Part shown: piece after piece, positions 37,736-47,075 of the stretch
How the letters are laid out: each line of letters opens with the position of its first letter
Position numbering within the stretch: the stretch's first letter is position 1
From: Hyphomicrobiales bacterium
GTDB taxonomy: Bacteria > Pseudomonadota > Alphaproteobacteria > Rhizobiales > Rhizobiaceae
Direction: 5' to 3'
Assembly (NCBI GenBank): GCA_900468065.1
Contig: UBTA01000008.1
Coordinates: 87,399 to 151,398 of the forward strand
DNA length: 64,000 bases
Translations under genes and position numbers: made by a program
Notes under the pieces: generated by a model
Told to the model about the DNA's origin: nothing
What the model saw: the letters and a program-made list of their open reading frames with translations, nothing else
Database searches by the model: none

Positions 37736-38071
37736 TCAAGCCTTCCCGCCGGCAGGCATCAGCATCAGCCCCATCGACACCACGCCAAGGGCGACACCGG
37801 CCAGTTGCGGCACGGTCATGCGCTCGCCGAAGACGGCAAACGCGATGAAATTGACCAGCAGCAACTGGGCGATGGCCGATGCCGAAATGGCAAGCCCAAG
37901 CCCACCCTCACGCATCAACCGAACCATCATCAGGTTGCCGAGGCAATAGAGGCCGAGCGAAAAGAGCAGGATCAGGATATTGTTGCTGGAAACATAATAG
38001 CGCGACGCTGTTGCGGCGCTGAGGAAGATGGCCATGGAGGCGGAGAGCCAGAGAATGAAGGAGAGGTTCAT
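37736..38071 (-). CDS. Small multidrug-resistance/EamA-like membrane protein
   Basis: A 111-residue protein with four predicted helices (LWLSASMAIFLSAATASRYY, NILILLFSLGLYCLGNLMMV, LAISASAIAQLLLVNFIAF, VPQLAGVALGVVSMGLMLMP). Size and the closing helix fit a half-size DMT/SMR transporter. ATG 38071 follows GAAGGAGAGG-like bases. It is tightly linked to the two permease genes, so its substrate may relate to the same pathway (inference). Confidence 0.75.
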   Translation of the reverse strand: MNLSFILWLSASMAIFLSAATASRYYVSSNNILILLFSLGLYCLGNLMMVRLMREGGLGLAISASAIAQLLLVNFIAFAVFGERMTVPQLAGVALGVVSMGLMLMPAGGKA

Positions 38072-38093
38072 GATTGGCACCTCATCGGGGTGT

Positions 38094-38262
38094 GGCACCC
38101 CCCTCTGTCACTTCGTGACATCTCCCCCACAAGGGGGGAGATTGGGCGAAAGCTGCCAGTCTCGATTTCTACTTCGGACATAGAGTGTTTTGAGAGATAG
38201 GTACGGGAAAAGAATGATCTCCCCCCTTGAGGGGGAGATGTCACGAAGTGACAGAGGGGGGT
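38094..38262. repeat. Mosaic palindromic repeat, copy 2 (long form)
   Basis: The left arm 38094-38142 and right arm 38217-38262 are near-perfect inverted copies, each containing CACCCCCCTCTGTC, a GTCAC-TTC-GTGAC hairpin and a C-run/G-run hairpin. A 74-base centre separates them. The arms match copy 1 at 21622-21714. It fills the gap between the small membrane-protein gene and the ATPase gene. Confidence 0.87.
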
Positions 38263-38281
38263 ATCCCACGGCACAATTGAT

Positions 38282-39073
<792 letters not shown>

Positions 39074-39392
39074 TGTATCCGGTGCGCTCCGCCCTGAATG
39101 CCATTGCCTGGAAGGTTGATGTGACGTCATCCGGCCCTCTGCCTCCGATAGTCGTACTTCATATTTTTTGAATGGGGTATGCCGCCGGCGATATCGTTGC
39201 CGCGGAGACGGAGAAATGGCTGCCGAACCAGCCCTGTTCGGCGGTGATCGCCCGCACCGATCCGAACGAACAGGAAAGCGTCATCCCGTTGCCTGAACTG
39301 AAGGTTTAATCTTGGTGCTACGTCAGCTGGCTTGTCGTGCCGCCTCTTGCCCGCCGGCCGGCGACAGAGCGATGTGGTTGATGGAGGGTGGC
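39074..39392. other. Intergenic region with an orphan reading frame
   Basis: 319 bases between the ATPase gene and the secreted-protein gene. The only notable content is a 45-codon plus-strand frame at 39172-39309 (listed separately). No promoter or terminator is clear. Confidence 0.5.
39172..39309 (+). pseudogene. Short orphan frame, possible gene remnant
   Basis: A 45-residue frame on the strand opposite its neighbours, starting ATG 39172 and ending TAA 39309, with coding-like composition (MGYAAGDIVAAETEKWLPNQ, then a tail ending PLPELKV). It may be the 3' remnant of a lost gene or a genuine small protein. I do not recognise the family and there is no clear ribosome site. Confidence 0.3.
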
Positions 39393-39776
39393 TCATTTGC
39401 ATTTCTTCAGCGGCCCCCAGCGTGTCCCGTCCTTGAAGGCGATGGTGTAGTCCTTGCGGGTGCGCAGGATTTCGACGCTCTCGTCCGCCCCGCCGCTTTC
39501 CCCTTCTTCGCTGCAGGTGACTGTCGCGGCAAAGGATGTGCCGTTTTTCGTCACCGGACCCTTGAAGCTGCAATAGGACGCTGCCGTGGTGATGCCCTCG
39601 TTGGTCAAGAGGAAGAAATTGTCCGAGCCGGTGGATTCTCCGGTCTTGGAATAGGCGCAGCCATCCTTGTTGCCATAGTCGCCATCGAGAAAAGTCTCAC
39701 TCGCGACAGCCGGTGCGGCCATTGCGAGGCTGGTCATAAACAACAGAGCGATGCGGGTTGCTGCACCCACCGTCAC
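39393..39776 (-). CDS. Small secreted protein of unknown function
   Basis: A 127-residue protein with a signal peptide (residues 1-26, ending PAVAS) and a mature part with four cysteines (GCAYSKTGE, YCSFKGP, TCSEEGES, KKCK), suggesting two disulfides. The GTG start overlaps the dihydropyrimidinase stop by four bases (GTGA), implying coupling; ATG 39737 is a weaker alternative that would cut the signal peptide. Family not recognised. Confidence 0.72.
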   Translation of the reverse strand: MTVGAATRIALLFMTSLAMAAPAVASETFLDGDYGNKDGCAYSKTGESTGSDNFFLLTNEGITTAASYCSFKGPVTKNGTSFAATVTCSEEGESGGADESVEILRTRKDYTIAFKDGTRWGPLKKCK

Positions 39777-41227
39777 ACTCCGCTTGCCGGAATGCCGGTG
39801 CGCTGGACCTTGCGCGGCGCGGTGATGTCCTTCCAGGTCGAGAGCGCCTTGTTGACGGCGGTATAGGGCTCACGCTTGACGAACTTGCCCTGGCCTTCGC
39901 GGGTCTTGATGGTCGATTCCTCGATGGCAACCACACCGCCTGTCAGCGTGTAGCGCGGCAGGCCAGTCACCTGCTTGCCCTCGAAGACGTTGTAATCGAT
40001 CGCCGACTGCTGGCTTGCGGCCGAGATGGTCTTTGCGCGCTTCGGATCCCAGACGACGAGGTCGGCATCGGCGCCGACGAGGATCGCTCCCTTTTTCGGA
40101 TACATGTTGAGGATCTTGGCGATATTGGTCGAGGTGACCGCCACGAACTCGTTCATGGTGATGCGGCCGGTGGCGACGCCGTGGGTCCACAGCATCGGCA
40201 TGCGGTCTTCAAGCCCGCCGGTACCATTGGGGATCTTAGTGAAATCGCCAACGCCGAAGCGTTTTTGCGCCGTGGTGAAGGCACAATGATCGGTCGCGAC
40301 AACCTGCAGGGAACCGGCCGAAAGGCCGGCCCAGAGACTGTCCTGATGCTGCTTGTTGCGGAAGGGCGGTGACATGACGCGGCGGGCGGCATGGTCCCAG
40401 TCGGGATTGGCATATTCGCTCTCGTCCAGCGTCAGATGCTGGATCAGCGGTTCGCCATAGACGCGCATGCCGTTTTGACGGGCGCGGCGGATGGCCTCAT
40501 GGGCCTGTTCGCAGGAGGTGTGCACCACGTAGAGCGGGGCGCCCGCCATGTCGGCTATAATGATGGCGCGGTTGGTGGCTTCTCCCTCGACGGCGGCGGG
40601 CCGGGAATAGGCGTGGGCTTCCGGGCCATTGTTGCCGTCCGCCAGCAATTTTGCCTGCATCTGCGCGACGATGTCGCCGTTTTCGGCATGCACCATCGGC
40701 AGTGCACCAAGCTCGGCGCAGCGCTGGAACGAGTGGAACATCTCGTCATCATCCACCATCAATGCGCCCTTGTAGGCCATGAAATGCTTGAAGGAATTGA
40801 TGCCCTTGTCCTGAACAATGGTCTGCATCTCATTGAAGACCTGCTCGCCCCACCAGGTGATCGCCATGTGGAAGGAAAAATCGCAATTGGCCCGCGATGT
40901 CTTGTTGTCCCACATGGTGAGCGCTTCGAGCAGCGATTGGCCGGGCGCCGGCAGAGCGAAATCGACCACCATGGTCGTGCCGCCGGAGAGCGCTGCGCGC
41001 GTACCGCTTTCGAAATCGTCGGAGGAATAGGTGCCCATGAACGGCATTTCGAGATGGGTATGCGGATCGATGCCGCCGGGCATGACATAACAGCCGGTCG
41101 CATCCAACGTCTCATCGCCTACGAGGTTCGGCCCGATCTCGACAATCCTGCCGCCATCGATCTTGACATCGGCCTTGTAGGTGAGGTCGGCGGTGACGAT
41201 GGTGCCGTTCTTGATGACTGTGGTCAT
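39773..41227 (-). CDS. hydA: Dihydropyrimidinase (D-hydantoinase)
   Basis: A 484-residue cyclic amidohydrolase. Metal motifs are present: GGIDPHTHLEMPF, carbamylated-Lys region NSFKHFMAYKGAL, MVHAENGD, YVVHTSCEQA and ATDHCAF. It opens dihydrouracil or dihydrothymine to N-carbamoyl-beta-amino acids. AAGGGACC precedes the ATG. It lies downstream of the amidohydrolase that uses its product and in the same direction. Confidence 0.94.
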   Translation of the reverse strand: MTTVIKNGTIVTADLTYKADVKIDGGRIVEIGPNLVGDETLDATGCYVMPGGIDPHTHLEMPFMGTYSSDDFESGTRAALSGGTTMVVDFALPAPGQSLLEALTMWDNKTSRANCDFSFHMAITWWGEQVFNEMQTIVQDKGINSFKHFMAYKGALMVDDDEMFHSFQRCAELGALPMVHAENGDIVAQMQAKLLADGNNGPEAHAYSRPAAVEGEATNRAIIIADMAGAPLYVVHTSCEQAHEAIRRARQNGMRVYGEPLIQHLTLDESEYANPDWDHAARRVMSPPFRNKQHQDSLWAGLSAGSLQVVATDHCAFTTAQKRFGVGDFTKIPNGTGGLEDRMPMLWTHGVATGRITMNEFVAVTSTNIAKILNMYPKKGAILVGADADLVVWDPKRAKTISAASQQSAIDYNVFEGKQVTGLPRYTLTGGVVAIEESTIKTREGQGKFVKREPYTAVNKALSTWKDITAPRKVQRTGIPASGV

Positions 41228-41302
41228 GATCAGGTCCCTTGAATTAACTGGTCTAGGTTCTCAGGTTGCCGATAGAAAAAGGCGGACAAAATCCGCCTTC
41301 GA

Positions 41303-42556
41303 CTACCCCACGATCCCCGCCGTCTCCACCACCGAGTGAAACAGCACATCACACCCCGCAGACGCCCATTCCTTGGAAATTTCCTCGGCCTCGTTGTGGC
41401 TCAAACCACCAACGCAAGGGCACATGACCATGGTGGCGGGGGCGACTTTGGCGGCCCAGCAGGCGTCGTGGCCGGCGCCGGAGATGAGGTTCATGTGGCT
41501 GTAGCCGAGCTTTTCGGCGGCGGTGCGCACGGCAGTGACCAGTGTTGGGTCGAAGGTCACCGGCTCGAAATGGCCGATGGCTTCAATGGAACAGCCGACA
41601 CCGAGCGCTTCGGTGATCTTCGGCGCTTCCGCCTCGATCTTGGCGCGCATACGGTCGAGCTTGGCCTTGTCGGGCGAGCGGATATCGACGGTGAAGACCA
41701 CCTTGCCCGGTAGGACGTTGCGGGAATTCGGCGAGAAGAACACCTGGCCGACGCCGCCAACGGCGCCCGGCTGGTTTTCCATGGCAACGCCCTGGACCAT
41801 CTCGATGATCCGCGCCATGGCAAGGCCGGCGTTGACGCGCAGGTTCATCGGCGTCGAGCCGGTATGAGCTTCGCGGCCGGTGAGCGTAAATTCCAGCCAC
41901 CACAGGCCCTGACAGTGCGTCACGACGCCGATGGTCTTTTCCTCTGCCTCAAGGATCGGACCCTGTTCGATGTGATACTCGAAATAGGCGTGCATTTTTC
42001 GCGCGCCGACCTCTTCGTTGCCCTGCCAGCCGATGCGCTTCAGCTCGTCGCCATAGGTCTTGCCCTCGGGATCCTTGCGGCCATAGGCGTAGTCCAGTTC
42101 GTGGATACCGGCGAAGACGCCGGAGGCGAGCATCGCCGGTGCGAAACGCGCACCTTCCTCGTTTGCCCAGTTGGTCACAACGATCGGGTGTTTTGTCCTG
42201 ACGCCGAGGTCGTTCATGGTGCGCACGACTTCGAGCGCGCCGAGCACACCGAGCACGCCGTCATATTTGCCGCCGGTCGGCTGAGTATCGAGATGTGAGC
42301 CGACATAGACGGGCAGGGCATCGGGATCGGTGCCGGGGCGCGTGGCAAACATCGTGCCCATCTTGTCGACGCCCATGGTCATGCCGGCGTCTTCGCACCA
42401 TGTCTGGAAAAGCTTGCGGCCTTCGCCGTCTTCGTCGGTCAATGTCTGGCGGTTGTTGCCGCCGGCAATGCCGGGGCCGATCTTGGCCATATCCATCAGT
42501 GAATCCCACAGACGGTCGGCATTGACGCGCATGTTCTCGCCCGGTGCATGAGCCAT
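41303..42556 (-). CDS. Zn-dependent hydrolase: N-carbamoyl-beta-alanine / N-carbamoyl-amino acid amidohydrolase
   Basis: A 417-residue M20-type metallo-amidohydrolase (YVGSHLDTQPTGGKYDGVLG and NEEGARFAPAM carry metal ligands; LTGREAHTGSTPM marks the dimerisation domain; GLSHNEAEEIS carries the C-terminal His). This family includes beta-ureidopropionase, allantoate amidohydrolase and L-carbamoylase. Next to dihydropyrimidinase it most likely releases beta-alanine, CO2 and ammonia. GAGGAGAA precedes ATG 42556. It is divergent from the rutR-like gene and is the first gene after the operator. Confidence 0.9.
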   Translation of the reverse strand: MAHAPGENMRVNADRLWDSLMDMAKIGPGIAGGNNRQTLTDEDGEGRKLFQTWCEDAGMTMGVDKMGTMFATRPGTDPDALPVYVGSHLDTQPTGGKYDGVLGVLGALEVVRTMNDLGVRTKHPIVVTNWANEEGARFAPAMLASGVFAGIHELDYAYGRKDPEGKTYGDELKRIGWQGNEEVGARKMHAYFEYHIEQGPILEAEEKTIGVVTHCQGLWWLEFTLTGREAHTGSTPMNLRVNAGLAMARIIEMVQGVAMENQPGAVGGVGQVFFSPNSRNVLPGKVVFTVDIRSPDKAKLDRMRAKIEAEAPKITEALGVGCSIEAIGHFEPVTFDPTLVTAVRTAAEKLGYSHMNLISGAGHDACWAAKVAPATMVMCPCVGGLSHNEAEEISKEWASAGCDVLFHSVVETAGIVG

Positions 42557-42665
42557 GACGGTTCTCCTCATTCTTTTTAAGGGACGCACATTCGGCTGCG
42601 CATCCCATCGTTCCCTTGATCAAATCGGAGCAATCTGGTTTTTTCGATTGCCCTGCGATCAGCCG

Positions 42666-42694
42666 TTGCGTTTGTGTTTGAACTGACTGATAAT
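42666..42694 (+). promoter_or_regulatory. Predicted sigma-70-type promoter of the rutR-like gene
   Basis: TTGCGT (42666-42671), 17-base spacer, GATAAT (42689-42694). The -10 differs by one base from TATAAT; the -35 is weak. The RutR-type box begins at the next base, where transcription would start. Confidence 0.5.
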
Positions 42695-42710
42695 TTGACC
42701 GGTTGGTAAA
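42695..42710. promoter_or_regulatory. RutR-type operator
   Basis: TTGACCGGTTGGTAAA matches the E. coli RutR box TTGACCA-NN-TGGTCAA at 12 of 14 fixed positions with exact spacing. It lies between the divergent rutR-like and amidohydrolase genes, 154 bases before rutR, and directly after the predicted rutR -10, fitting autoregulation and control of pyrimidine catabolism. Confidence 0.75.
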
Positions 42711-42848
42711 ACATTACAACTTCCGTTGCCGCACTCAAGGTGGAAAAACAGAAAAAACGTCAGCGCCGTCCGAATTTTTGGATCATGCGGTTTTCAGACG
42801 TTTTCAGGGCGCACCCCGGCGGCGATTGGTGAGAAGACTGGGGGAAAG

Positions 42849-43511
42849 ATGGTACTTCCGAGGGCAGCCCGAACGCAACGGCGAACCCGCATCCAGGAGG
42901 AGAAGGAAGAACTGATTCTGGAGGCGGCGCTGGACGTGTTCGCCACCCACGGTTTTCGCGGCAGCACCATCGACCAGATCGCCGATGTGGCGGGCATGTC
43001 GAAACCCAACCTGCTTTATTATTTCCGCACCAAGGATGCGATGCACCGGGCGCTGATCGACCGGGTGCTCGATAGCTGGCTTGACCCGCTGCGCGAGTTC
43101 GATGCGGAGGGAAACCCCGTTTCGGAAATCCGCAGCTATATTCGCCGCAAACTGGAGATGGCCCGCGATTTCCCGCGCGAAAGCCGGCTGTTCGCCAACG
43201 AGATCCTGCAGGGCGCGCCGCATATCGAGGATGAGCTGAAAGGGCCTTTGAAATCGCTGGTCGACGAAAAGGCGGAGGTGATCCGCAGCTGGGCAAAGGC
43301 TGGCAAGATTGCCAAATGCGATCCCTATCACCTGATCTTCGCCATCTGGTCGACAACGCAGCATTATGCGGATTTCGATGTTCAGGTGCGCGGGGTGCTT
43401 GGCGAGGAGCGTTCGGGCGATGGACGCTTTGAAGACGCGGCGCGGTTCCTTGAGCAACTGTTCGTCAGCGGGCTGGAAATCCGGGAGGGCGGGGCCTTGA
43501 CCGGTGACTAG
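42849..43511 (+). CDS. rutR: TetR-family regulator, RutR-like
   Basis: A 220-residue TetR protein: HTH ILEAALDVFATHGFRGSTID, then MSKPNLLYYFRTKDAMHRAL, and a C-terminal domain of RutR type (RLFANEILQGAPHIEDELKG, FAIWSTTQHYADFD). RutR senses uracil/thymine and represses pyrimidine degradation. GGGGAAAG precedes ATG 42849. Its stop codon overlaps the stop of the convergent cyclase gene by three bases. Confidence 0.88.
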   Translation: MVLPRAARTQRRTRIQEEKEELILEAALDVFATHGFRGSTIDQIADVAGMSKPNLLYYFRTKDAMHRALIDRVLDSWLDPLREFDAEGNPVSEIRSYIRRKLEMARDFPRESRLFANEILQGAPHIEDELKGPLKSLVDEKAEVIRSWAKAGKIAKCDPYHLIFAIWSTTQHYADFDVQVRGVLGEERSGDGRFEDAARFLEQLFVSGLEIREGGALTGD

Positions 43512-44938
43512 GATGCCTCGCTGACAATCCGGTTGCGGCCTTCGGCCTTTGCCCGGTAAAGCGCCGTGTCGGCGCGTGTCAGCATATCGTCAAACGACAA
43601 TCTTGAAACACCATGGCGGACAGCCAGGCCACCACTCACCGTGATCTTGAGGGGCTCGCTGCTGCCGATGTCAATCTCCAGGCGTTCCACAGCCTGCCGG
43701 ATACGTTCCGCCACGGCTTGGGCTGATAATGCGGAGGTTTTTGGCAGCACCACGCAAAACTCTTCGCCGCCGGTGCGCCCAAACAGGTCGTCCTTTCGCA
43801 GCGTCGAAGCGACAACGTTTGCGAAAGCGACGAGCGCGCTGTCACCGGCCGCATGTCCGAACTGATCGTTCACGGCTTTGAAGTGATCGATATCGAGAAC
43901 GAGAACCGCTGATCCATCCGGGTTGCTGTCTTGCGATACGATGTTTTCTCCCCTTGCCATCAAAGTGCCGCGAGCGAGAGTGCGCGTCAGAAAATCATGG
44001 TCAACCGAGTCCTGAAGGCGCTTAAGCAGGAAATTGCGCGTCGTCGTCACGCTCGCGACGGAAAGCGGCGCCATCGCGATCATGCCAAGGCCGAGCCGAA
44101 TGGACTGTGCCCAACAGAGTGGATCTGTGTCCGGCACTGGGCCGGCGCTGCTGAAAACCATCATCCCCCAGATGCTGAAAACCAATGTCAGCAGCGCCGT
44201 CGGGAAGAGCGAAAAACTGGTGGCGCACCAGAGAAGAGCCGGAACCGGAAAGGCGAAGGCCCCTGGTCCACCGATCAGGCTGCTGATGAACATCGATAGG
44301 ATGAGTGCAGCCACGGGAAGAGCATTGCGTTCCCAGGATATCGTCTCGCGGTTACCGAGTGTCAGCAATTCAGTCCATTCGCTGAACGGCGGCGCGATCA
44401 GCACGACCGGTAGAACGACGATGAAATTCACCAGCTCTGTTACGAGCCAGAATTCGAACCCGGAAAAATACGCCTCGTTCAGGGTCACCCCGGCTGCGAT
44501 ACCGCCGACGATTGCGCTTGCGAGCGCTGCAGCCGTACAGATGACAAACATGATGATAACGGATTGAGGCTCGCGAAGGCGACGGTGGTCTGCTCCGACG
44601 AATCTGTAGAGAAGGCTGCCGACAAAGACGCCGGCGATGTTGGCGCCGGTAAGCCATAAGGTCTTGACCAGGGGGCCGTGCATTATCAGGTCTGCCGCGA
44701 CATAAGCAGCGAAGGCAGCGGCCCAACCAACGGGCGTTGCAAACCGCGGATGCCGGACCATCAGGCCGAGCAGGATAGCGTTTGCCGGCCAGAACAGGGC
44801 AAGCAGACCGCTGGGTCGCGTGAAGATGCCGAACAGCGACGCCAGGAAAACGATACCGGCGAGAATGGCCGCACTCAAAAATGTCACGGCCAGCGCAGCA
44901 TTCGAGGACTTTACAGTGTGATTGATCACTGGGCGCAT
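43508..44938 (-). CDS. Diguanylate cyclase with MASE1 membrane sensor
   Basis: A 476-residue protein (ATG 44938; GTG 44953 would add five residues). Eight to ten membrane helices in residues 10-300 resemble MASE1 (GLLALFWPANAILLGLMVRH). The C-terminal GGDEF domain has active motif GGEEF at about residue 390 and an inhibitory I-site RKDD five residues before it, so it should make cyclic di-GMP under product inhibition. The start is uncertain because no ribosome site is evident. Confidence 0.9.
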   Translation of the reverse strand: MRPVINHTVKSSNAALAVTFLSAAILAGIVFLASLFGIFTRPSGLLALFWPANAILLGLMVRHPRFATPVGWAAAFAAYVAADLIMHGPLVKTLWLTGANIAGVFVGSLLYRFVGADHRRLREPQSVIIMFVICTAAALASAIVGGIAAGVTLNEAYFSGFEFWLVTELVNFIVVLPVVLIAPPFSEWTELLTLGNRETISWERNALPVAALILSMFISSLIGGPGAFAFPVPALLWCATSFSLFPTALLTLVFSIWGMMVFSSAGPVPDTDPLCWAQSIRLGLGMIAMAPLSVASVTTTRNFLLKRLQDSVDHDFLTRTLARGTLMARGENIVSQDSNPDGSAVLVLDIDHFKAVNDQFGHAAGDSALVAFANVVASTLRKDDLFGRTGGEEFCVVLPKTSALSAQAVAERIRQAVERLEIDIGSSEPLKITVSGGLAVRHGVSRLSFDDMLTRADTALYRAKAEGRNRIVSEAS

Positions 44939-45075
44939 GGTGGGGGTATGCACGTTGACATGATTGCAGCATCCTTTGCACGTATTGGGTGTGCGTACAG
45001 TCAGTTTATGTGAAAAGTATTACTGAGGAGTAGGCGCAATTTTCATCCACGTCGTCTCCCGTGTTTGGATTGCTG

Positions 45076-45094
45076 GCATGCACATGGTGCATGC
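45076..45094. repeat. Short inverted repeat downstream of cyaC
   Basis: GCATGCAC-ATG-GTGCATGC, an 8-bp perfect dyad 21 bases beyond the cyaC stop. No T-run; it may be a weak terminator or a binding site. Confidence 0.4.
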
Positions 45095-45114
45095 TCCATT
45101 GCTACACCAACCGG

Positions 45115-46809
45115 TCAGGCCGGGGGCGTATTCTGGCCTCCGCCGGCCTTCATCATGACCTCCACTTCTTCCGCGTTCTCGACGATCAATGTTTCGAGCG
45201 TGCCTGCGCGGCCGCGAATGGAGATGTTGTAGCTTTCCCGGTCATCGACCTTGAGGCCGGCATACCGGATGAGATCGGCGGAAACAGCAAGCTGCGCGTC
45301 ATATTCCTTGGCAAAGCCTTCCAGACGGCTTGCCGCGTTGATCGTGTCGCCAACGGCCGTCAGCGATGACGCCTTGCCGTAACCGATCTGGCCGATGATC
45401 GCCGGGCCGGCATGCATGCCCATGGCGATGCGCAAGGGGGTATCCAGCTCGCTCATGAAATTGCGGTTGAGAACGTCGATCCCTCTTGCAATACGGATTG
45501 TTGCCGTCAGCGCCTGGGCGCAGGCTTCCTCGATGCTGTTGTTGAGGCCGAAGATGGCCAGCGCACCGTCCCCGATGAACTTGTCGATCACGCCGCCGGA
45601 GGTTTCCACCGCCTCGCCGATGGTCTCGAAGTAGCGGTTGAGCAGGAAGACGGTATCGAACGGCAGCTGTTTTTGGGCCAGCAGGGTGAAATCGCGCAGA
45701 TCGCAAAACAAGACGGCGATATGGCGTTCGCGGCCGGCTGCCTGCTGCTCTGTCGGATTGGCCTTGAGGCCGACATTGTCGGCGCCGAGGATGGGTGAGA
45801 TCGACAGATTGTGGTTCGGCCGCAGCTGGCAGGCAAGGCGCACATTGTCGGGCGCACGGATACGCGTCAGCGTCGCCCGCTCTGCATCGCTGGGCGGTGG
45901 CTGCCGTTCCAAACCGTCCGTCACTCGCACCCGGCAGGTCGAACAGCGTCCCCGACCGCCGCAGATCGACAGGTGCGGGATGCCGGCAGCGCGGCTTGCC
46001 TCCAGCACGCTAAAACCTTTTGCAACCGAGATGGCACGATCAGGGTATGTGATGCGGATCTTTCCCCGCACAGGAATGGCGCGCAGGATCAAGGTTCCGC
46101 CGATCATGGCCAGCAGGCCGACAACGATGGACGTGGTAATTTGCCCCATGTTTTCGGGCGGGGTGCGCACTGGCATGAACCAGGCTGTCGACGGCAGCCC
46201 GACCTCCAGCGACCGGGCGCCCGCGGCAAAGCCGAGAAGGGCCAGCAGCGGAACGAGGACGGCGAAGGAATAGAAAAATAGGAAAAAACGCGGATACCAA
46301 CTGCGGCCGCGCATCCAGAACCATGCACCGAGGCAGCCGTGTGCCCAGGCGATGATCAGTGCGAGCGATTGCCGTGTGGCGGTGATGGAATCCGACCAAA
46401 GCAGCGGCAGCACACGGTAATACCCGTCACCTTGGCCGGTCAGCATCCATTCGACCCGGGTGCTGACCACATGCCCGACGATAAGGAAGGGGAAGGTGAG
46501 GCCGAAGATGATTTTCAGCGCCTCGCGGACCGGCATGCGCAGGGTCTGGCGGCGATAGAGGCTTTCAAGGGCGAGCACGAAGTGGACCAGCAGCGATCCA
46601 TAAAGCAGCACCGTGCCAGGCCAGCTTCGCCAGAGCAAGTTGAAAATCCGGCGCGCGGCTTCCATGGTCTCGACCGAGATGAGACCAAGTGCGTGGTTGG
46701 AAAAATGCGTGAGCAGGAACAGGCCGAGGCAAGCGCCCGTCAGGAGATGCAGCCTTTTGCGGGTTCGTGAGGAGGCGATCTTCAAGCAGACATCCGGTGT
46801 TGGCGGCAA
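45115..46809 (-). CDS. cyaC: CyaC-type class III adenylate cyclase with ferredoxin and heme-anchor domains
   Basis: A 564-residue protein. Residues 15-245 contain six helices with His35, His39, His76, His113 and His157 as candidate heme ligands, like a succinate dehydrogenase cytochrome b anchor. Residues 250-335 form a 2Fe-2S ferredoxin with Cys283, 289, 292 and 327. Residues 360-545 form a class III cyclase with metal aspartates 370 and 414, Lys410 and Asn491/Arg495. The same architecture is known for CyaC of Sinorhizobium meliloti, described as a redox/quinone-responsive cyclase. TTG 46809 is the only start after an in-frame stop. Confidence 0.92.
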   Translation of the reverse strand: MPPTPDVCLKIASSRTRKRLHLLTGACLGLFLLTHFSNHALGLISVETMEAARRIFNLLWRSWPGTVLLYGSLLVHFVLALESLYRRQTLRMPVREALKIIFGLTFPFLIVGHVVSTRVEWMLTGQGDGYYRVLPLLWSDSITATRQSLALIIAWAHGCLGAWFWMRGRSWYPRFFLFFYSFAVLVPLLALLGFAAGARSLEVGLPSTAWFMPVRTPPENMGQITTSIVVGLLAMIGGTLILRAIPVRGKIRITYPDRAISVAKGFSVLEASRAAGIPHLSICGGRGRCSTCRVRVTDGLERQPPPSDAERATLTRIRAPDNVRLACQLRPNHNLSISPILGADNVGLKANPTEQQAAGRERHIAVLFCDLRDFTLLAQKQLPFDTVFLLNRYFETIGEAVETSGGVIDKFIGDGALAIFGLNNSIEEACAQALTATIRIARGIDVLNRNFMSELDTPLRIAMGMHAGPAIIGQIGYGKASSLTAVGDTINAASRLEGFAKEYDAQLAVSADLIRYAGLKVDDRESYNISIRGRAGTLETLIVENAEEVEVMMKAGGGQNTPPA

Positions 46810-47075
46810 AGCCGCGTATTGCTATCCTCTCTTATCGGCGAGTTCGCAGTAAGGGGCAACGCACGTTTTGAAGACGCTTTGTCGCGATTTCGTGTCCAAT
46901 AGATTATCGCAGGCTTCATTGGTCGGAAGCGCCGCGGTTTTCCGGAGCAGGCTGCAGACGTCCGGATTTCAGCCAGCTGGCACTCAACGGATTTGTGGGG
47001 TCGTTTAAGGTGTTTAATGATGATCAACCGCCTCGCGTTTTTCGGCAAGGCGGCTGACAATGATTGAATGCCGGG

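Noticed and set aside
41239-41255. TTGA...TGGTC sequence upstream of hydA as a second RutR box
   Set aside because: Half-sites are one base too far apart (17 instead of 16) and the left half lacks the CC, so it does not fit the motif.
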